From contig JAXLUN010000002.1 of assembly GCA_046329535.1 (NCBI GenBank), positions 597,376-661,375 of the forward strand: 64,000 bases of DNA, given 5' to 3'. Positions 24,653 through 33,508 of this stretch are shown piece by piece. The notes beneath the pieces were generated by a model, which was not told where the DNA came from, made no database searches, and worked only from the letters and a program-made list of their open reading frames with translations. Each line of letters opens with the position of its first letter. Positions within the stretch are counted from its first letter, which is position 1. This DNA comes from Bog-950 sp046329535. GTDB taxonomy: Bacteria > Bacteroidota > Bacteroidia > Chitinophagales > LD1. The position numbers and the translations under genes are program-made.

Positions 24653-25768
24653 TTACTTCCCCATTTGTTCGCGGTATAACCGCATAGTTAACTCCGCAAT
24701 TCGTTGCTGGCTCATGGTCTGTGCATGTTCAAGCCCGGCCCGAACCCGCTTCTGTTTATCAGCATCATTGTTCAGAGATTGCTTTATTGATGCGGCAATC
24801 TCTTCTGCAGAAAGTGGATTAATATAAAGCGAATTCTTTCCTCCGGCCTCCTCAAAACACCCTCCTTTGGTAGTAATCACCGGCACCATGCTAAAGAGGG
24901 CTTCAACTATAGGCATTCCAAAGCCTTCGTATAAACTTGGCCAAACAAACACACTGGCACCTGAATAAATAGCAGGCATGTCTTCATTAGTAGCATTAGA
25001 AATTATTCTGACGCGCGCGTTCAGCTTTTTTTTCTCTATTAGGGCCATTAACTCCTCTTTCATATTTCCTGCGCCACCAACCAAAACCAAATCTTCTTCT
25101 ATCTCTTGCTTAATTAAATCAAACGCCTCTATTAACGTTCTTTGATTTTTGCGCGGAAAAAAACTACCAACATTCAAAATGTATTTTCGGGGTAGCTTAT
25201 ATTTTTGAATATCGGCCTCTGTCTTTTTTTGAAAGGCCGAACTTACAATCGGGTAAATCACATCTACCTTTTCTTCTTTAACTCCTAATAATTCCACCAA
25301 ATCCTGTTTTGTTTCATTGCTGATAGCAACAATTTTATGCGCATGCTTTGCCGCATATTTTGTTTTTAGCGCATAAATTTTTCGATCTACAAAAGGATAT
25401 TGCTCCACCTGTTTTAAAAAAATCAAATCATGAATGGTAACTATCGTGCGTGTATGCAACTGAGCCATGCCGAAAGGAATTTCGCTGGATAGCCCGTGAT
25501 AAATATCAATACCGTTTTTTAATACTTGGTTTTTGATTCCATATGAACGCCAAAGCGGATGTGCTGATTTTTGAAGTTTCGTTTCGGGAAAAATCATTTT
25601 AAACTCTCCGGTAAGCTGATGAAAAAAATCATCCTTTACTTGTGGAGAAAACAGGAAGTATTCTTCGTTTGAAAAATTTTGCATCAAGGCATTCAACAGA
25701 TTGCGGGAATAGTTTCCTAAACCCGAAGAATTATTTAAAGCACGCTTGGCGTCAAATGCAATTTTCAT
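24653..25768 (-). CDS. Family 4 (group 1) glycosyltransferase
   Basis: 371 residues, GT-B fold. The N-terminal acceptor domain starts MKIAFDAKRALNNSSGLGNYSRN. The C-terminal nucleotide-sugar domain begins ILNVGSFFPRKNQRTLIEAF and contains the E-x7-E motif EGFGMPIVEALFSMVPVITT. The length is typical. No other polysaccharide gene adjoins it. Its sugar donor and acceptor cannot be predicted; mannosyl transfer is common in relatives. Confidence 0.9.
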   Translation of the reverse strand: MKIAFDAKRALNNSSGLGNYSRNLLNALMQNFSNEEYFLFSPQVKDDFFHQLTGEFKMIFPETKLQKSAHPLWRSYGIKNQVLKNGIDIYHGLSSEIPFGMAQLHTRTIVTIHDLIFLKQVEQYPFVDRKIYALKTKYAAKHAHKIVAISNETKQDLVELLGVKEEKVDVIYPIVSSAFQKKTEADIQKYKLPRKYILNVGSFFPRKNQRTLIEAFDLIKQEIEEDLVLVGGAGNMKEELMALIEKKKLNARVRIISNATNEDMPAIYSGASVFVWPSLYEGFGMPIVEALFSMVPVITTKGGCFEEAGGKNSLYINPLSAEEIAASIKQSLNNDADKQKRVRAGLEHAQTMSQQRIAELTMRLYREQMGK

Positions 25769-25841
25769 TTTTTGATTTCTCGGGCTTTACTGCGAAGCTG
25801 TGTGCGAGATTATTATTTTCGGTTTAACCAAGATAAATTTT

Positions 25842-26615
25842 ATGGGCGAGTTAAAAATAATCTCTTATAACGTAAATGGAATTAGAAGTGCATTAAACAA
25901 AGGTTTTGCCGAATGGTTAAAAGTCGAAAATCCCGATGTCATCTGTTTACAGGAAATTAAAGTAGCTCGTAAAGATTTTGATGCGGCACCTTTTGAAGCA
26001 TTGGGTTATCACTGTTATATTTTTCCGGCCGTAAAAAATGGATACAGCGGAGTGGCTGTTTTTTCAAAAATAAAACCCGATAAAGTAGTAGAAGGCTGCG
26101 GTATTGGTCTATACGATACAGAAGGGAGAAATCTGCGCATTGACCTTGGTGATCTGAGTATCATGAGTTGCTATTTTCCCAGCGGCACCACTGGCGATGA
26201 GAGGCAGTCTGTAAAAATGAAATACCTGGATGACTTCTACTCGTTTATTCACACTTTGGCTAAAACCCGAAAAAAACTGGTGGTTGTAGGTGATTTTAAC
26301 ATCTGTCATCGCGAAATAGACATCCACAATCCTATAAGCAATAAAGACACCTCAGGATTTAAGCCCGAAGAACGTGCCTGGATGGAGAAATTTTTTAACA
26401 GCGGTTTTATTGACACATTCCGGCATTTTAATCCTCGGCCGAATGAATATTCCTGGTGGAGCTTTAGGGCTAACTCGCGGGCTAATAATAAAGGCTGGCG
26501 CATAGATTATGTTGCGGCATCCAAAAATCTGGAAGCCAATTTAGTTGAGGCGAAAATGTACCAGCAGGTCAAGCATAGTGACCATTGTCCGGTTTATTGT
26601 AAACTGAAATTTTAA
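25842..26615 (+). CDS. xth: Exodeoxyribonuclease III (AP endonuclease)
   Basis: 257 residues from ATG 25842 (MGELKIISYNVNGIRSALNK). It is an Exo III family repair enzyme that cuts abasic sites and trims 3' ends. Catalytic motifs are LQEIK (Glu), YSGVAVFSK, VVGDFNICH (Asp/Asn), WRIDYVAAS and the C-terminal SDHCPV (Asp-His pair). A TATTTTCG -7-like box lies 20 bp upstream of the start. It is followed 9 bp later by the ceramidase-like gene, probably one transcript. Confidence 0.95.
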   Translation: MGELKIISYNVNGIRSALNKGFAEWLKVENPDVICLQEIKVARKDFDAAPFEALGYHCYIFPAVKNGYSGVAVFSKIKPDKVVEGCGIGLYDTEGRNLRIDLGDLSIMSCYFPSGTTGDERQSVKMKYLDDFYSFIHTLAKTRKKLVVVGDFNICHREIDIHNPISNKDTSGFKPEERAWMEKFFNSGFIDTFRHFNPRPNEYSWWSFRANSRANNKGWRIDYVAASKNLEANLVEAKMYQQVKHSDHCPVYCKLKF

Positions 26616-26624
26616 TCAACCTGT

Positions 26625-27425
26625 ATGTATAATAAACGAAAACTCGTTTTCTTCATTCCGCTGGCAGTTGCTGTTTTTTCGTTTGCTCTGTTTTTTATCT
26701 CCGTGGTTAATGGCTGGTTTGGGCCCGCAAGCGGAGCGGGTGCAGATTTTTGCGAAGCCTCACACAAAGGCTTAATTAAACAACCGGCAAACACCTGGAG
26801 CAATATCGGATTTATAATAGCCGGTTTGGTTATTGCCTGGCAACTTTCGCAAGATCGTTTTTCTGCCAATAAAAACACGATCACACAAAGTTTTTTTTAT
26901 GGCACTTTCTTCTCCTGCATTGTGATACTCCTGGGGCCGGGCTCAATGGCCATGCATGCCACCGAAGCAAGCGTTGGGGGTTGGTTCGATATGCTTTCTA
27001 TGTACCTCATAGCCTCATTTACTTTTGCCTATGCAGTGGAGCGCTTTTATTCTTTGTCGGTACTTCAGTTTCTGATTATTTTTTCCTTATCACTAATTAC
27101 TTGTCTCTTTGTACAAGAACTACCTGTCCACGTGCCCATCGTTGGCTTTATCGGTAATTTTATTTTTGCGGTGTTCATTTCGTTAACCGTTGTATTTGAG
27201 TATTTAAATGGTTTTGTAAGAAAGCTTGACCAAAAGAAAAAATACGGATATCTGTCTCTGGGCTCCCTGTTGCTTGCATTTCTTATCTGGAATTTATGGC
27301 AGGATGATTCTTATCTATGCGATCCGCAATCGCTTATCCAGGGCCATGCCATTTGGCACGCGCTGGATGCCGTAGCGGCTTATTTTCTTTTTAGATACTA
27401 TGCCAGCGAACATAAGTCTGCTTAA
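26625..27425 (+). CDS. CREST-superfamily (ceramidase-like) membrane protein
   Basis: 266 residues, seven predicted membrane helices. Conserved CREST/alkaline-ceramidase features are spread as expected: FCEAS with Glu near residue 43, NTWSNIGF, GSMAMHATEASVGGWFDMLS (Ser, His, Asp) at about 107-126, and QGHAIWHALDAVAAYF (two His) near the C-terminus. These Ser/His/Asp residues form the zinc hydrolase site in alkaline ceramidases. Many Bacteroidota make sphingolipids, which gives a possible substrate, but the family also includes other lipid hydrolases and receptors. It ends one base before the rluF start. Confidence 0.7.
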   Translation: MYNKRKLVFFIPLAVAVFSFALFFISVVNGWFGPASGAGADFCEASHKGLIKQPANTWSNIGFIIAGLVIAWQLSQDRFSANKNTITQSFFYGTFFSCIVILLGPGSMAMHATEASVGGWFDMLSMYLIASFTFAYAVERFYSLSVLQFLIIFSLSLITCLFVQELPVHVPIVGFIGNFIFAVFISLTVVFEYLNGFVRKLDQKKKYGYLSLGSLLLAFLIWNLWQDDSYLCDPQSLIQGHAIWHALDAVAAYFLFRYYASEHKSA

Positions 27426-28208
27426 ATGAAAAACGAATCTGAATCCATACAGGTAAATAAATACATCAGCAATGCAGGTTTCTGTTCTCGGAGAGAAGCG
27501 GACAGCTATATAGAGCAGGGGCGGGTTACTATTAACGAAAACATTGTATTACTAGGTGCGCGGGTTTATCCGGGCGATGTGGTAGCGGTTGATGGGGAGC
27601 GCGTAAAACTGAAAACCGGAAGACAAAGTGTTTACATAGCTTTTAATAAACCCAAAGGGGTTACTTCTACTACAGACCCAAAAGATAAATCGAACATTAT
27701 ATACTTTATCAATCATCCTAAACGCATTTTCCCTATTGGCCGTTTAGATAAAGATTCTGAAGGGCTGATACTACTGACTAACGATGGAGATATTGTCAAT
27801 AAAATTCTTCGAGCGGGAAATGAGCATGAAAAAGAATATGCCGTGACTGTCAACAAACCAATTACTCCCGATTTTGTCAAACGTATGTCATCGGGCGTGC
27901 CGGTGTTAGGCACCAAAACCAAACCTTGTGTGGTGAAGCAGGATGGAAACAAAAAATTCCGCATTATTCTTACACAAGGCCTGAACCGTCAGATAAGAAG
28001 AATGTGTGAGTTTCTGGGTTATGATGTAATCAGCCTGAAACGCATTAGAATCATGAACATCACCTTATCTAATATTCCGGTAGGTAAATGGCGCAATCTT
28101 TCGTTCACAGAAGTTGAGAACCTGAATAAAGCTTTGGCGCACTCGGTTAAAACTGAAGAGGCTTCCCGGATTCACAACAAACCAAAAGGTCGACCGGTTA
28201 ACAGATAG
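27426..28208 (+). CDS. rluF: 23S rRNA pseudouridine synthase RluF-like
   Basis: 260 residues. An S4 RNA-binding domain (residues 8-68, NKYISNAGFCSRREADSYI) precedes the RsuA/RluB/E/F catalytic domain with GRLDKDSEGLILLTNDG (catalytic Asp), AYNKP-type AFNKPKGV, and the C-terminal QGLNRQIRRMCEFLGYDV and LKRIRI blocks, closest to RluF. A basic tail follows. It starts directly after the stop of the ceramidase-like gene, so translation is probably coupled. Confidence 0.9.
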   Translation: MKNESESIQVNKYISNAGFCSRREADSYIEQGRVTINENIVLLGARVYPGDVVAVDGERVKLKTGRQSVYIAFNKPKGVTSTTDPKDKSNIIYFINHPKRIFPIGRLDKDSEGLILLTNDGDIVNKILRAGNEHEKEYAVTVNKPITPDFVKRMSSGVPVLGTKTKPCVVKQDGNKKFRIILTQGLNRQIRRMCEFLGYDVISLKRIRIMNITLSNIPVGKWRNLSFTEVENLNKALAHSVKTEEASRIHNKPKGRPVNR

Positions 28209-28282
28209 AAAGGCGCTTCTCTTACAACGTACATAAATCAAAATAATTTACTTCGCATCGGCTAAAAATAAACTACCCCACT

Positions 28283-30016
28283 ATGAAAAAACATCTGTAT
28301 TCCATCTGTATCTGTTCGGTCATTTTACTTTTGTCGGCTTGTGGTGGTGGTAATCAAAAAGCGAAAGAGCAAACGCAGGGTAAGGGGGGAATAAAATATG
28401 GGGGCACATTCCGCTATAACGAAAATGAATACTTAAAAAGTCTGTTTCCTCTCGGCATTACAGAAACTGTAGGTCACCGAATTGTAACCCAGGTATACGA
28501 GGGGCTGGTTCATTTCAATCCTAAAGATTTAACCGTTGAGCCTCTAATTGCCGAAAGTTGGACGGTTGACAGTAGTGCTACGGTTTATACTTTCAAAATT
28601 AGAAGAGGCGTCTTTTTCCATGATGATAAGTGTTTTACCGGTGGCAACGGGCGTGCTGTTACCGCAGGTGATTTTGTTTATTGCTTTAACCTTCTTTGTA
28701 CTCCTGACTCAAAGAATAACGGTTTTGCTTTCTTTCGCGATATTGTAAAAGGGGCAACCGAGCTATACACTGCCCGAGAAAAAAAACAACACGATGCGGA
28801 TGAGTTAAGTGGTTGGGGCGTACGAGCCCTGAATGATTCAACCCTACAAATTACGCTGGTAAAACCTTATGCCGATTTTCTAAATCGTCTCGCGCTTCCT
28901 TTTATGAATGTGTTTCCTAAAGAAGCTGTAGATTTTTACAAGGGTGAAATTTTGTATCACACAGTGGGTACGGGACCATTTGTTTTAAAGGCATTGAAAG
29001 CCGATGAGGCCGTACTGTTAACCCGCAATGAAAAATATTGGGGTATAGATGAGTTTGGCAACCAACTACCATATCTCGATGCTGTTAAAATTTCCTTCAT
29101 GAAAGAGGATAAAACAGAAATGTTAGAGTTTCAAAAAGGAAATCTGGATATGAAATATCGATTGCCGTTTGACATGATTGATGACATTCTGGATGAAAAT
29201 AAACAGCTGAAAGGCGACTATAAAAAATTTATTTACCAGAGCCAGCCGGAACTTACAACTCAGTTTTACGGCTTTTTATTTTCTGATAAAACATTTAGTA
29301 ATAAAAATGTTCGCTTAGCTTTTAATCTGGCTGTAGATCGGGTAAAAATTGCTGACTATACAGCCAAAGGAGAGGGTGTTCCCTGTCTGAATGGTTTTGT
29401 TCCATTGGGTATGCCTGGTTATGACAATGCAATTGTAAAGGGCTATACTTTCGATGTAAAAAAGGCAAAAGAATATTTAACCAAGGCCGGCTATCCAAAT
29501 GGTAAGGGTTTTCCTAAAACAACTCTGGAAATAAACAGTGGTGGTGGCAGGAACGAAAATGTTGCTGAAACTATTCAGAAAATGCTTTCAGAAAACCTGA
29601 ATATTGATGTAGAAATTTCGCAGGTAGTTTGGGCGCAGCACACCAATAATGTAGAAACAGGTAAAACCAATTTCTGGCGTTTTGCGTGGATTGCAGATTA
29701 TCCGGACCCGGGTAATTTTTTGAATTTGTTTTACGGTAAAAATGTACCGGCCACATTTGAAGAGTCCAGCTACATGAATCCTACTCGCTACAAAAACAAA
29801 CAGTACGATGACTTGTATGAAAAAGCGATTGCCACTACCAATCCGGAAGAGCGAAATAAGTTGTATACACAGCTAGACCAATTACTGATTGACGATGCTC
29901 CGTTTTTACCAATTTACAATTCTGTAAACCGCAGACTCATTCAGCCATACGTGAAAAATTTCTACAATAACGGTATGGAATATCGCAGCTTTAGAGAGGT
30001 TTGGTTGAATAAGTAA
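28283..30016 (+). CDS. Oligopeptide ABC transporter substrate-binding lipoprotein (family 5)
   Basis: 577 residues. The lipobox is LLSACGGG (Cys 20). It is an SBP family 5 (OppA/DppA-like) protein: GGTFRYNENEYLKSLFPLG, YEGLVHFNPKDLTVEPLIAESWTV and YTFKIRRGVFFHDD are diagnostic. The core is VRLAFNLAVDRVKIADYT and the C-terminal lobe has FAWIADYPDPGNFLNLFY. No permease or ATPase gene is next to it, so it is an orphan binding protein or works with a transporter coded elsewhere. Peptides are the usual ligand. Confidence 0.92.
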   Translation: MKKHLYSICICSVILLLSACGGGNQKAKEQTQGKGGIKYGGTFRYNENEYLKSLFPLGITETVGHRIVTQVYEGLVHFNPKDLTVEPLIAESWTVDSSATVYTFKIRRGVFFHDDKCFTGGNGRAVTAGDFVYCFNLLCTPDSKNNGFAFFRDIVKGATELYTAREKKQHDADELSGWGVRALNDSTLQITLVKPYADFLNRLALPFMNVFPKEAVDFYKGEILYHTVGTGPFVLKALKADEAVLLTRNEKYWGIDEFGNQLPYLDAVKISFMKEDKTEMLEFQKGNLDMKYRLPFDMIDDILDENKQLKGDYKKFIYQSQPELTTQFYGFLFSDKTFSNKNVRLAFNLAVDRVKIADYTAKGEGVPCLNGFVPLGMPGYDNAIVKGYTFDVKKAKEYLTKAGYPNGKGFPKTTLEINSGGGRNENVAETIQKMLSENLNIDVEISQVVWAQHTNNVETGKTNFWRFAWIADYPDPGNFLNLFYGKNVPATFEESSYMNPTRYKNKQYDDLYEKAIATTNPEERNKLYTQLDQLLIDDAPFLPIYNSVNRRLIQPYVKNFYNNGMEYRSFREVWLNK

Positions 30017-30079
30017 GTGAGGCCTACAACAAAAAATAGAAACTATCTTTCTTTTCTTCCTTTGTAACATTAAATATTG

Positions 30080-30652
30080 ATGAAAATAGGTCTGTTTTTT
30101 GGCTCGTTTAATCCGGTTCACAATGGGCATTTAATTATTGCCAATTACATTTGCGAAACCGCACAACTAGATAAAGTGTGGCTGGTGGTAAGCCCCCAAA
30201 ACCCCCTGAAACAAAAAGACAGTCTATTAGGTGAGTACGACAGGCTACACTTAATTAATTTGGCGATTGAAAAAAATGATAATTTAAGAGCCAGTGATAT
30301 TGAATTTAAATTACCCAAACCCAGCTACACAATAGATACACTCATATATCTATCTGAAAAATATCCACAACATCAGTTTAGTCTTATTATGGGTAGTGAT
30401 AACCTTCAAACCATACATAAGTGGAAGAATTATGAAAAGTTGCTCGAAAACTATTCCTTTCTGATATATAGCCGCAGGGGTTCTGCTGAAAATCCTTATC
30501 CAGAAAACGCAAATATTACCTTTCTCGACTTTCCTTTTATTGACATATCGGCCACATTTATTCGTGCAAACATTAAAAAAGGCATCTCTATGCAATACTT
30601 TTTACCAGAAAAGGTGTGGGATTATATTTCATTGAATGGATTTTACCGTTAG
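30080..30652 (+). CDS. nadD: Nicotinate-nucleotide adenylyltransferase
   Basis: 190 residues from ATG 30080 (the TTG one codon earlier is less likely). NadD adenylates nicotinate mononucleotide in NAD synthesis. The nucleotidyltransferase signature GSFNPVHNGHL is at residues 8-18, followed by WLVVSPQNPLKQK, FSLIMGSDNL and the C-terminal DISATFIRANI (S-T-IR motif). The length fits the family. The next 459 bp hold no gene but a cluster of DnaA-box-like sites. Confidence 0.95.
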   Translation: MKIGLFFGSFNPVHNGHLIIANYICETAQLDKVWLVVSPQNPLKQKDSLLGEYDRLHLINLAIEKNDNLRASDIEFKLPKPSYTIDTLIYLSEKYPQHQFSLIMGSDNLQTIHKWKNYEKLLENYSFLIYSRRGSAENPYPENANITFLDFPFIDISATFIRANIKKGISMQYFLPEKVWDYISLNGFYR

Positions 30653-30720
30653 TTTATTCTTATTAACAAACCGCCTGTTGATTACACCAAAAACCTGTTG
30701 GTAAAATGCTCAAAATTTGA

Positions 30721-30989
30721 TTGAGTATATTTTTAAAAAAATACTGGTTCCTATTTTGAAAATACCCTTTGGATAACTTGCGGTTAATCCACATCCCTAT
30801 CCACAGTTTAGGTTTAATTATTTATTCGCTTTTGTATGTCAACATCGCTATCCACAGCTTGTGAATAAACCTCAAAAAATGAGACCTGTAAAGAATTTCA
30901 AGAGATTATATTTTGTGAATTAGTGTTTATTTCCTGTCATTATCGGTATTTCCAAATAATTAAAAGCCAAGTTTATCTAACAATCCACA
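30721..30989. other. Cluster of DnaA-box-like sites beside an AT-rich stretch (possible oriC)
   Basis: In the 459-bp gene-free gap 30653-31111 there is an AT-rich run (30721-30765). It is followed by TTATCCAAA (minus, 30768-30776), TAATCCACA (30785-30793), CTATCCACA (30797-30805), CTATCCACA (30848-30856), TTATTCACA (minus, 30860-30868, a full consensus match to TTATNCACA), TAATTCACA (minus, 30914-30922) and CAATCCACA (30981-30989). Density and orientation mix resemble a replication origin. Alternatives are a DnaA-titration site or chance in AT-rich DNA. No dnaA or dnaN gene is in the window. Confidence 0.45.
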
Positions 30990-31111
30990 CCCTTAATAAT
31001 AATGGTTTATCTTTTATCTAAATCTACTTATTACAACTACTGGCTGTTAGGTGTTGAAATCATTTGTTAAACCATTGAATCTTCGAAATCATACGTCCCG
31101 TATAATTTAGT

Positions 31112-31939
31112 ATGATTGCACTCCCGCAATATTTTAATAGAAGGGTGCGTTTTCTATATAGTATGGGTAAAGCTATCGGATTTATTATTCCTGTGTTTTT
31201 TCTCGCTTCGGCATTTATGCCATCTGGTTCTTTTGAAGAAATACAAAAGAGCTACGAAAGGGTAAGTGATGCCTATTTGAGGAAAGAGGAGTATTTTTTA
31301 ATGAAATGCCGAGCCAAGGAAATTCCTGAAGAGACATTTGGTAATATGTTTATCCGCGTTTTTAAACAGGAGCAGGTGATGGAAGTTTGGGTGCAGAAAC
31401 CCAACGGGCAGTATATTAAGTTTAATGAGTTTAAGGTATACGCTATGTCTGGAACCTTAGGACCCAAACGCCAACAGGGTGATGCACAGGTACCGGAGGG
31501 TTTCTATTATATAAACGATTATAATCCGGTAAGTAATTATCACTTATCCTTGGGAGTAAGTTACCCAAACGAAAGTGATTTACGTTTAAGTAATGCCCTA
31601 AAAAAGGGGGGAGACATTTATATTCATGGCGGTCAGGCCAGTTCAGGCTGTATGGCCATGAGTAATTATTACATTGAAGATATTTACATCGCTGCAGTTA
31701 AGGCGCACAGCAGGGGACAACAAAAAATACCCGTGCATATTTATCCATTCAAACCAACAGTGATTAACGTAGAATATTATACCCGCTTTCCTCAATACAG
31801 TAAGCATGTAAAATTGTGGAGAAACATGGCTCAGGGTTATATGATGTTTGAAAGAACAAACAGGATTCCGGATGTTTATGTAGGTAATGATGGATACTAT
31901 CGTTTTACAGATCCTGCATCAGTTCAAGCTGCGAAATAA
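31112..31939 (+). CDS. L,D-transpeptidase (YkuD) family protein
   Basis: 275 residues with an N-terminal membrane/signal segment (about 20-37). The YkuD catalytic motif is IYIHGGQASSGCMAMSN, with the catalytic Cys after SSG and the upstream His. RQQGDAQVPEGFYYI is the typical substrate-loop block. The family forms 3-3 peptidoglycan cross-links or attaches proteins to peptidoglycan; some members of this subgroup (YafK-like) cleave such links. The upstream boundary of the signal segment is uncertain (Met 1 or Met 18). Confidence 0.87.
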   Translation: MIALPQYFNRRVRFLYSMGKAIGFIIPVFFLASAFMPSGSFEEIQKSYERVSDAYLRKEEYFLMKCRAKEIPEETFGNMFIRVFKQEQVMEVWVQKPNGQYIKFNEFKVYAMSGTLGPKRQQGDAQVPEGFYYINDYNPVSNYHLSLGVSYPNESDLRLSNALKKGGDIYIHGGQASSGCMAMSNYYIEDIYIAAVKAHSRGQQKIPVHIYPFKPTVINVEYYTRFPQYSKHVKLWRNMAQGYMMFERTNRIPDVYVGNDGYYRFTDPASVQAAK

Positions 31940-31980
31940 TTTTTCTTTTTATCTGTAAGCACTTCGTTTAGTTTAGCCGC

Positions 31981-32622
31981 ATGAAAATTTTAAAACGTTT
32001 ACTGATTGTTTTATTGGTATTGGTTATAGCAGCTTTGGGTTTCTATTATTTTTGGTTTTTAAGACAGCCAGCCCGAAATATTCCTCATAATAACAACTTA
32101 TATGTATCCCCGGCCAATGGCGAAATTGTTTCGATAAAGAAGTGGAATACCGAAACATTACAGGAAACTAAAGGTAGTTTGGGTGTTATCAACGTGTGGA
32201 CAAAAGATGTGGATACAGCAGGCACTATTATATCTATCCAAATGGACCCTATGAATGTGCATTATCAGCGGGCGCCTATGGCCGGTAAAGTAATTTCTAA
32301 AAATTACGCTACCGGTAGTTTTAATAATGCAGTTGTAATGAGTAATGAATATGGTATTCGATTTGAAAATGAGCATAATGAGTTTCTGTTAGAAAACACA
32401 TCAGGTAAAAAATATAAAATTATTCAGATTGCAGGATTTCTGGCGAGAAGAATTGTGGATTATACCAAAGCTGAACAAGCAATTGAGCAAGGTGATGTGA
32501 TAGGCTTAATTAAATTTGGTAGTCAGGTAACAGTTATCTTACCCCATGACGCAGAAGTAACCGCTAAGGTAGGCGATGTTACTATTGATGGAGAAACGAT
32601 TTTGGCTAAGCAGCCGGAGTAG
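31981..32622 (+). CDS. Phosphatidylserine decarboxylase-related protein (short form)
   Basis: 213 residues with one N-terminal membrane helix. PSD-like blocks are FLRQPARNIPHNNNLYVSPANGE, IQMDPMNVHYQRAPMAGKV, AGFLARRIVDY and the processing-site region LIKFGSQVTVILP, where the Ser of GS would become the pyruvoyl group. The classical proenzyme motif is LGST or similar; here it is FGSQ. Short PSD forms near 215 residues are known in Bacteroidota and archaea. It may make phosphatidylethanolamine. Its 3' end overlaps the convergent transporter gene by 17 bp. Confidence 0.78.
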   Translation: MKILKRLLIVLLVLVIAALGFYYFWFLRQPARNIPHNNNLYVSPANGEIVSIKKWNTETLQETKGSLGVINVWTKDVDTAGTIISIQMDPMNVHYQRAPMAGKVISKNYATGSFNNAVVMSNEYGIRFENEHNEFLLENTSGKKYKIIQIAGFLARRIVDYTKAEQAIEQGDVIGLIKFGSQVTVILPHDAEVTAKVGDVTIDGETILAKQPE

Positions 32623-33508
32623 TTTTGCTCCAATAAAAAGCCAGCACACCTCCGCTTATTAAATGCCATACCCCCCAACTGGCAGCTACCAATGCCATAC
32701 CTCCTAATCCATTGAAAAAAGTAAAAATTAGTATCAGGCCCAATCCGGAATTTTGTATGCCGGTTTCAAAAGTGATGGTTTTTATATCTCTTAAAGGCAA
32801 TCTCAATAACCAGGCAAACACAAATCCGCCCCCTAGAGCAACTGCATTATGGATAATGACCAAAGGCATGATGGTAATAAAATTACCCGTAAATATTTTG
32901 GCATTACTGGCAAAGGCGGCTATCAGGAAAAAGGCAAAAGCAGCTAATGAAAACCTCTTCATTAGAACACTCATTTTTTCAGCAAGTAGTGGTTTATAGT
33001 AATTAAAAGTAATTCCCGCTATTAACGGAATACAGATAACTAGAATGATAGTTTGGAAAACGTCAAACACATCCAGATGAATAGTTTTAAGTAAGTCTGC
33101 GGTTTCAGGGTCTAGGCTGCCATAAAAAGAAAAGTTGAATGGTGTCATAATTATAGCCAATACATGTGATAGGGATGTAAGACCTACAGCTAGGGCAGTA
33201 TTCCCTTTTGCTATATGTGTAAACATATTACTCATATTGCCTCCCGGGCAGGCACCTACTAAAATCATACCCAAGGCAACGGATGGTGGCGGATGTAAAA
33301 GCTTAACCAACGCAAAGGTTAGTAATGGTAAAACAAGAAAATGAGCCGATAAACCAATGAGGGTTGTTTTCTTGTTATAGATAAGTGAGGTGAAGTCGCT
33401 CTTTTTTAATTCTAGTGCAATACCAAAAAGAATAAAACCAAGAATGATGTTAAGTAGCAGCAGTCCGTTTGGACTGAAAGAAATTTTTATACTATCAAGT
33501 TCATTCAT
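32606..33508 (-). CDS. Bile acid:sodium symporter (BASS) family protein
   Basis: Start ATG 33508 (MNELDSIKISF) forms an ATGA overlap with the upstream oxygenase; a start at 33520 is also possible. About 300 residues with nine or ten membrane helices. Family blocks are LGMILVGACPGGNMSNMFTHIAKGN (the crossover motif, about residues 85-109) and FETGIQNSGLGLILIFTF (second crossover with E-x-GxQN). BASS proteins carry sodium with bile acids, pyruvate, pantoate or sulfonates. The substrate is unknown; adjacency to a TauD/TfdA oxygenase suggests an organic acid. Confidence 0.88.
   Translation of the reverse strand: MNELDSIKISFSPNGLLLLNIILGFILFGIALELKKSDFTSLIYNKKTTLIGLSAHFLVLPLLTFALVKLLHPPPSVALGMILVGACPGGNMSNMFTHIAKGNTALAVGLTSLSHVLAIIMTPFNFSFYGSLDPETADLLKTIHLDVFDVFQTIILVICIPLIAGITFNYYKPLLAEKMSVLMKRFSLAAFAFFLIAAFASNAKIFTGNFITIMPLVIIHNAVALGGGFVFAWLLRLPLRDIKTITFETGIQNSGLGLILIFTFFNGLGGMALVAASWGVWHLISGGVLAFYWSKTTPAA

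Noticed and set aside
32606..32622. Functional antisense regulation from the 17-bp convergent overlap
   Set aside because: Short 3' overlaps of convergent genes are common in compact genomes, and nothing else supports a regulatory role.
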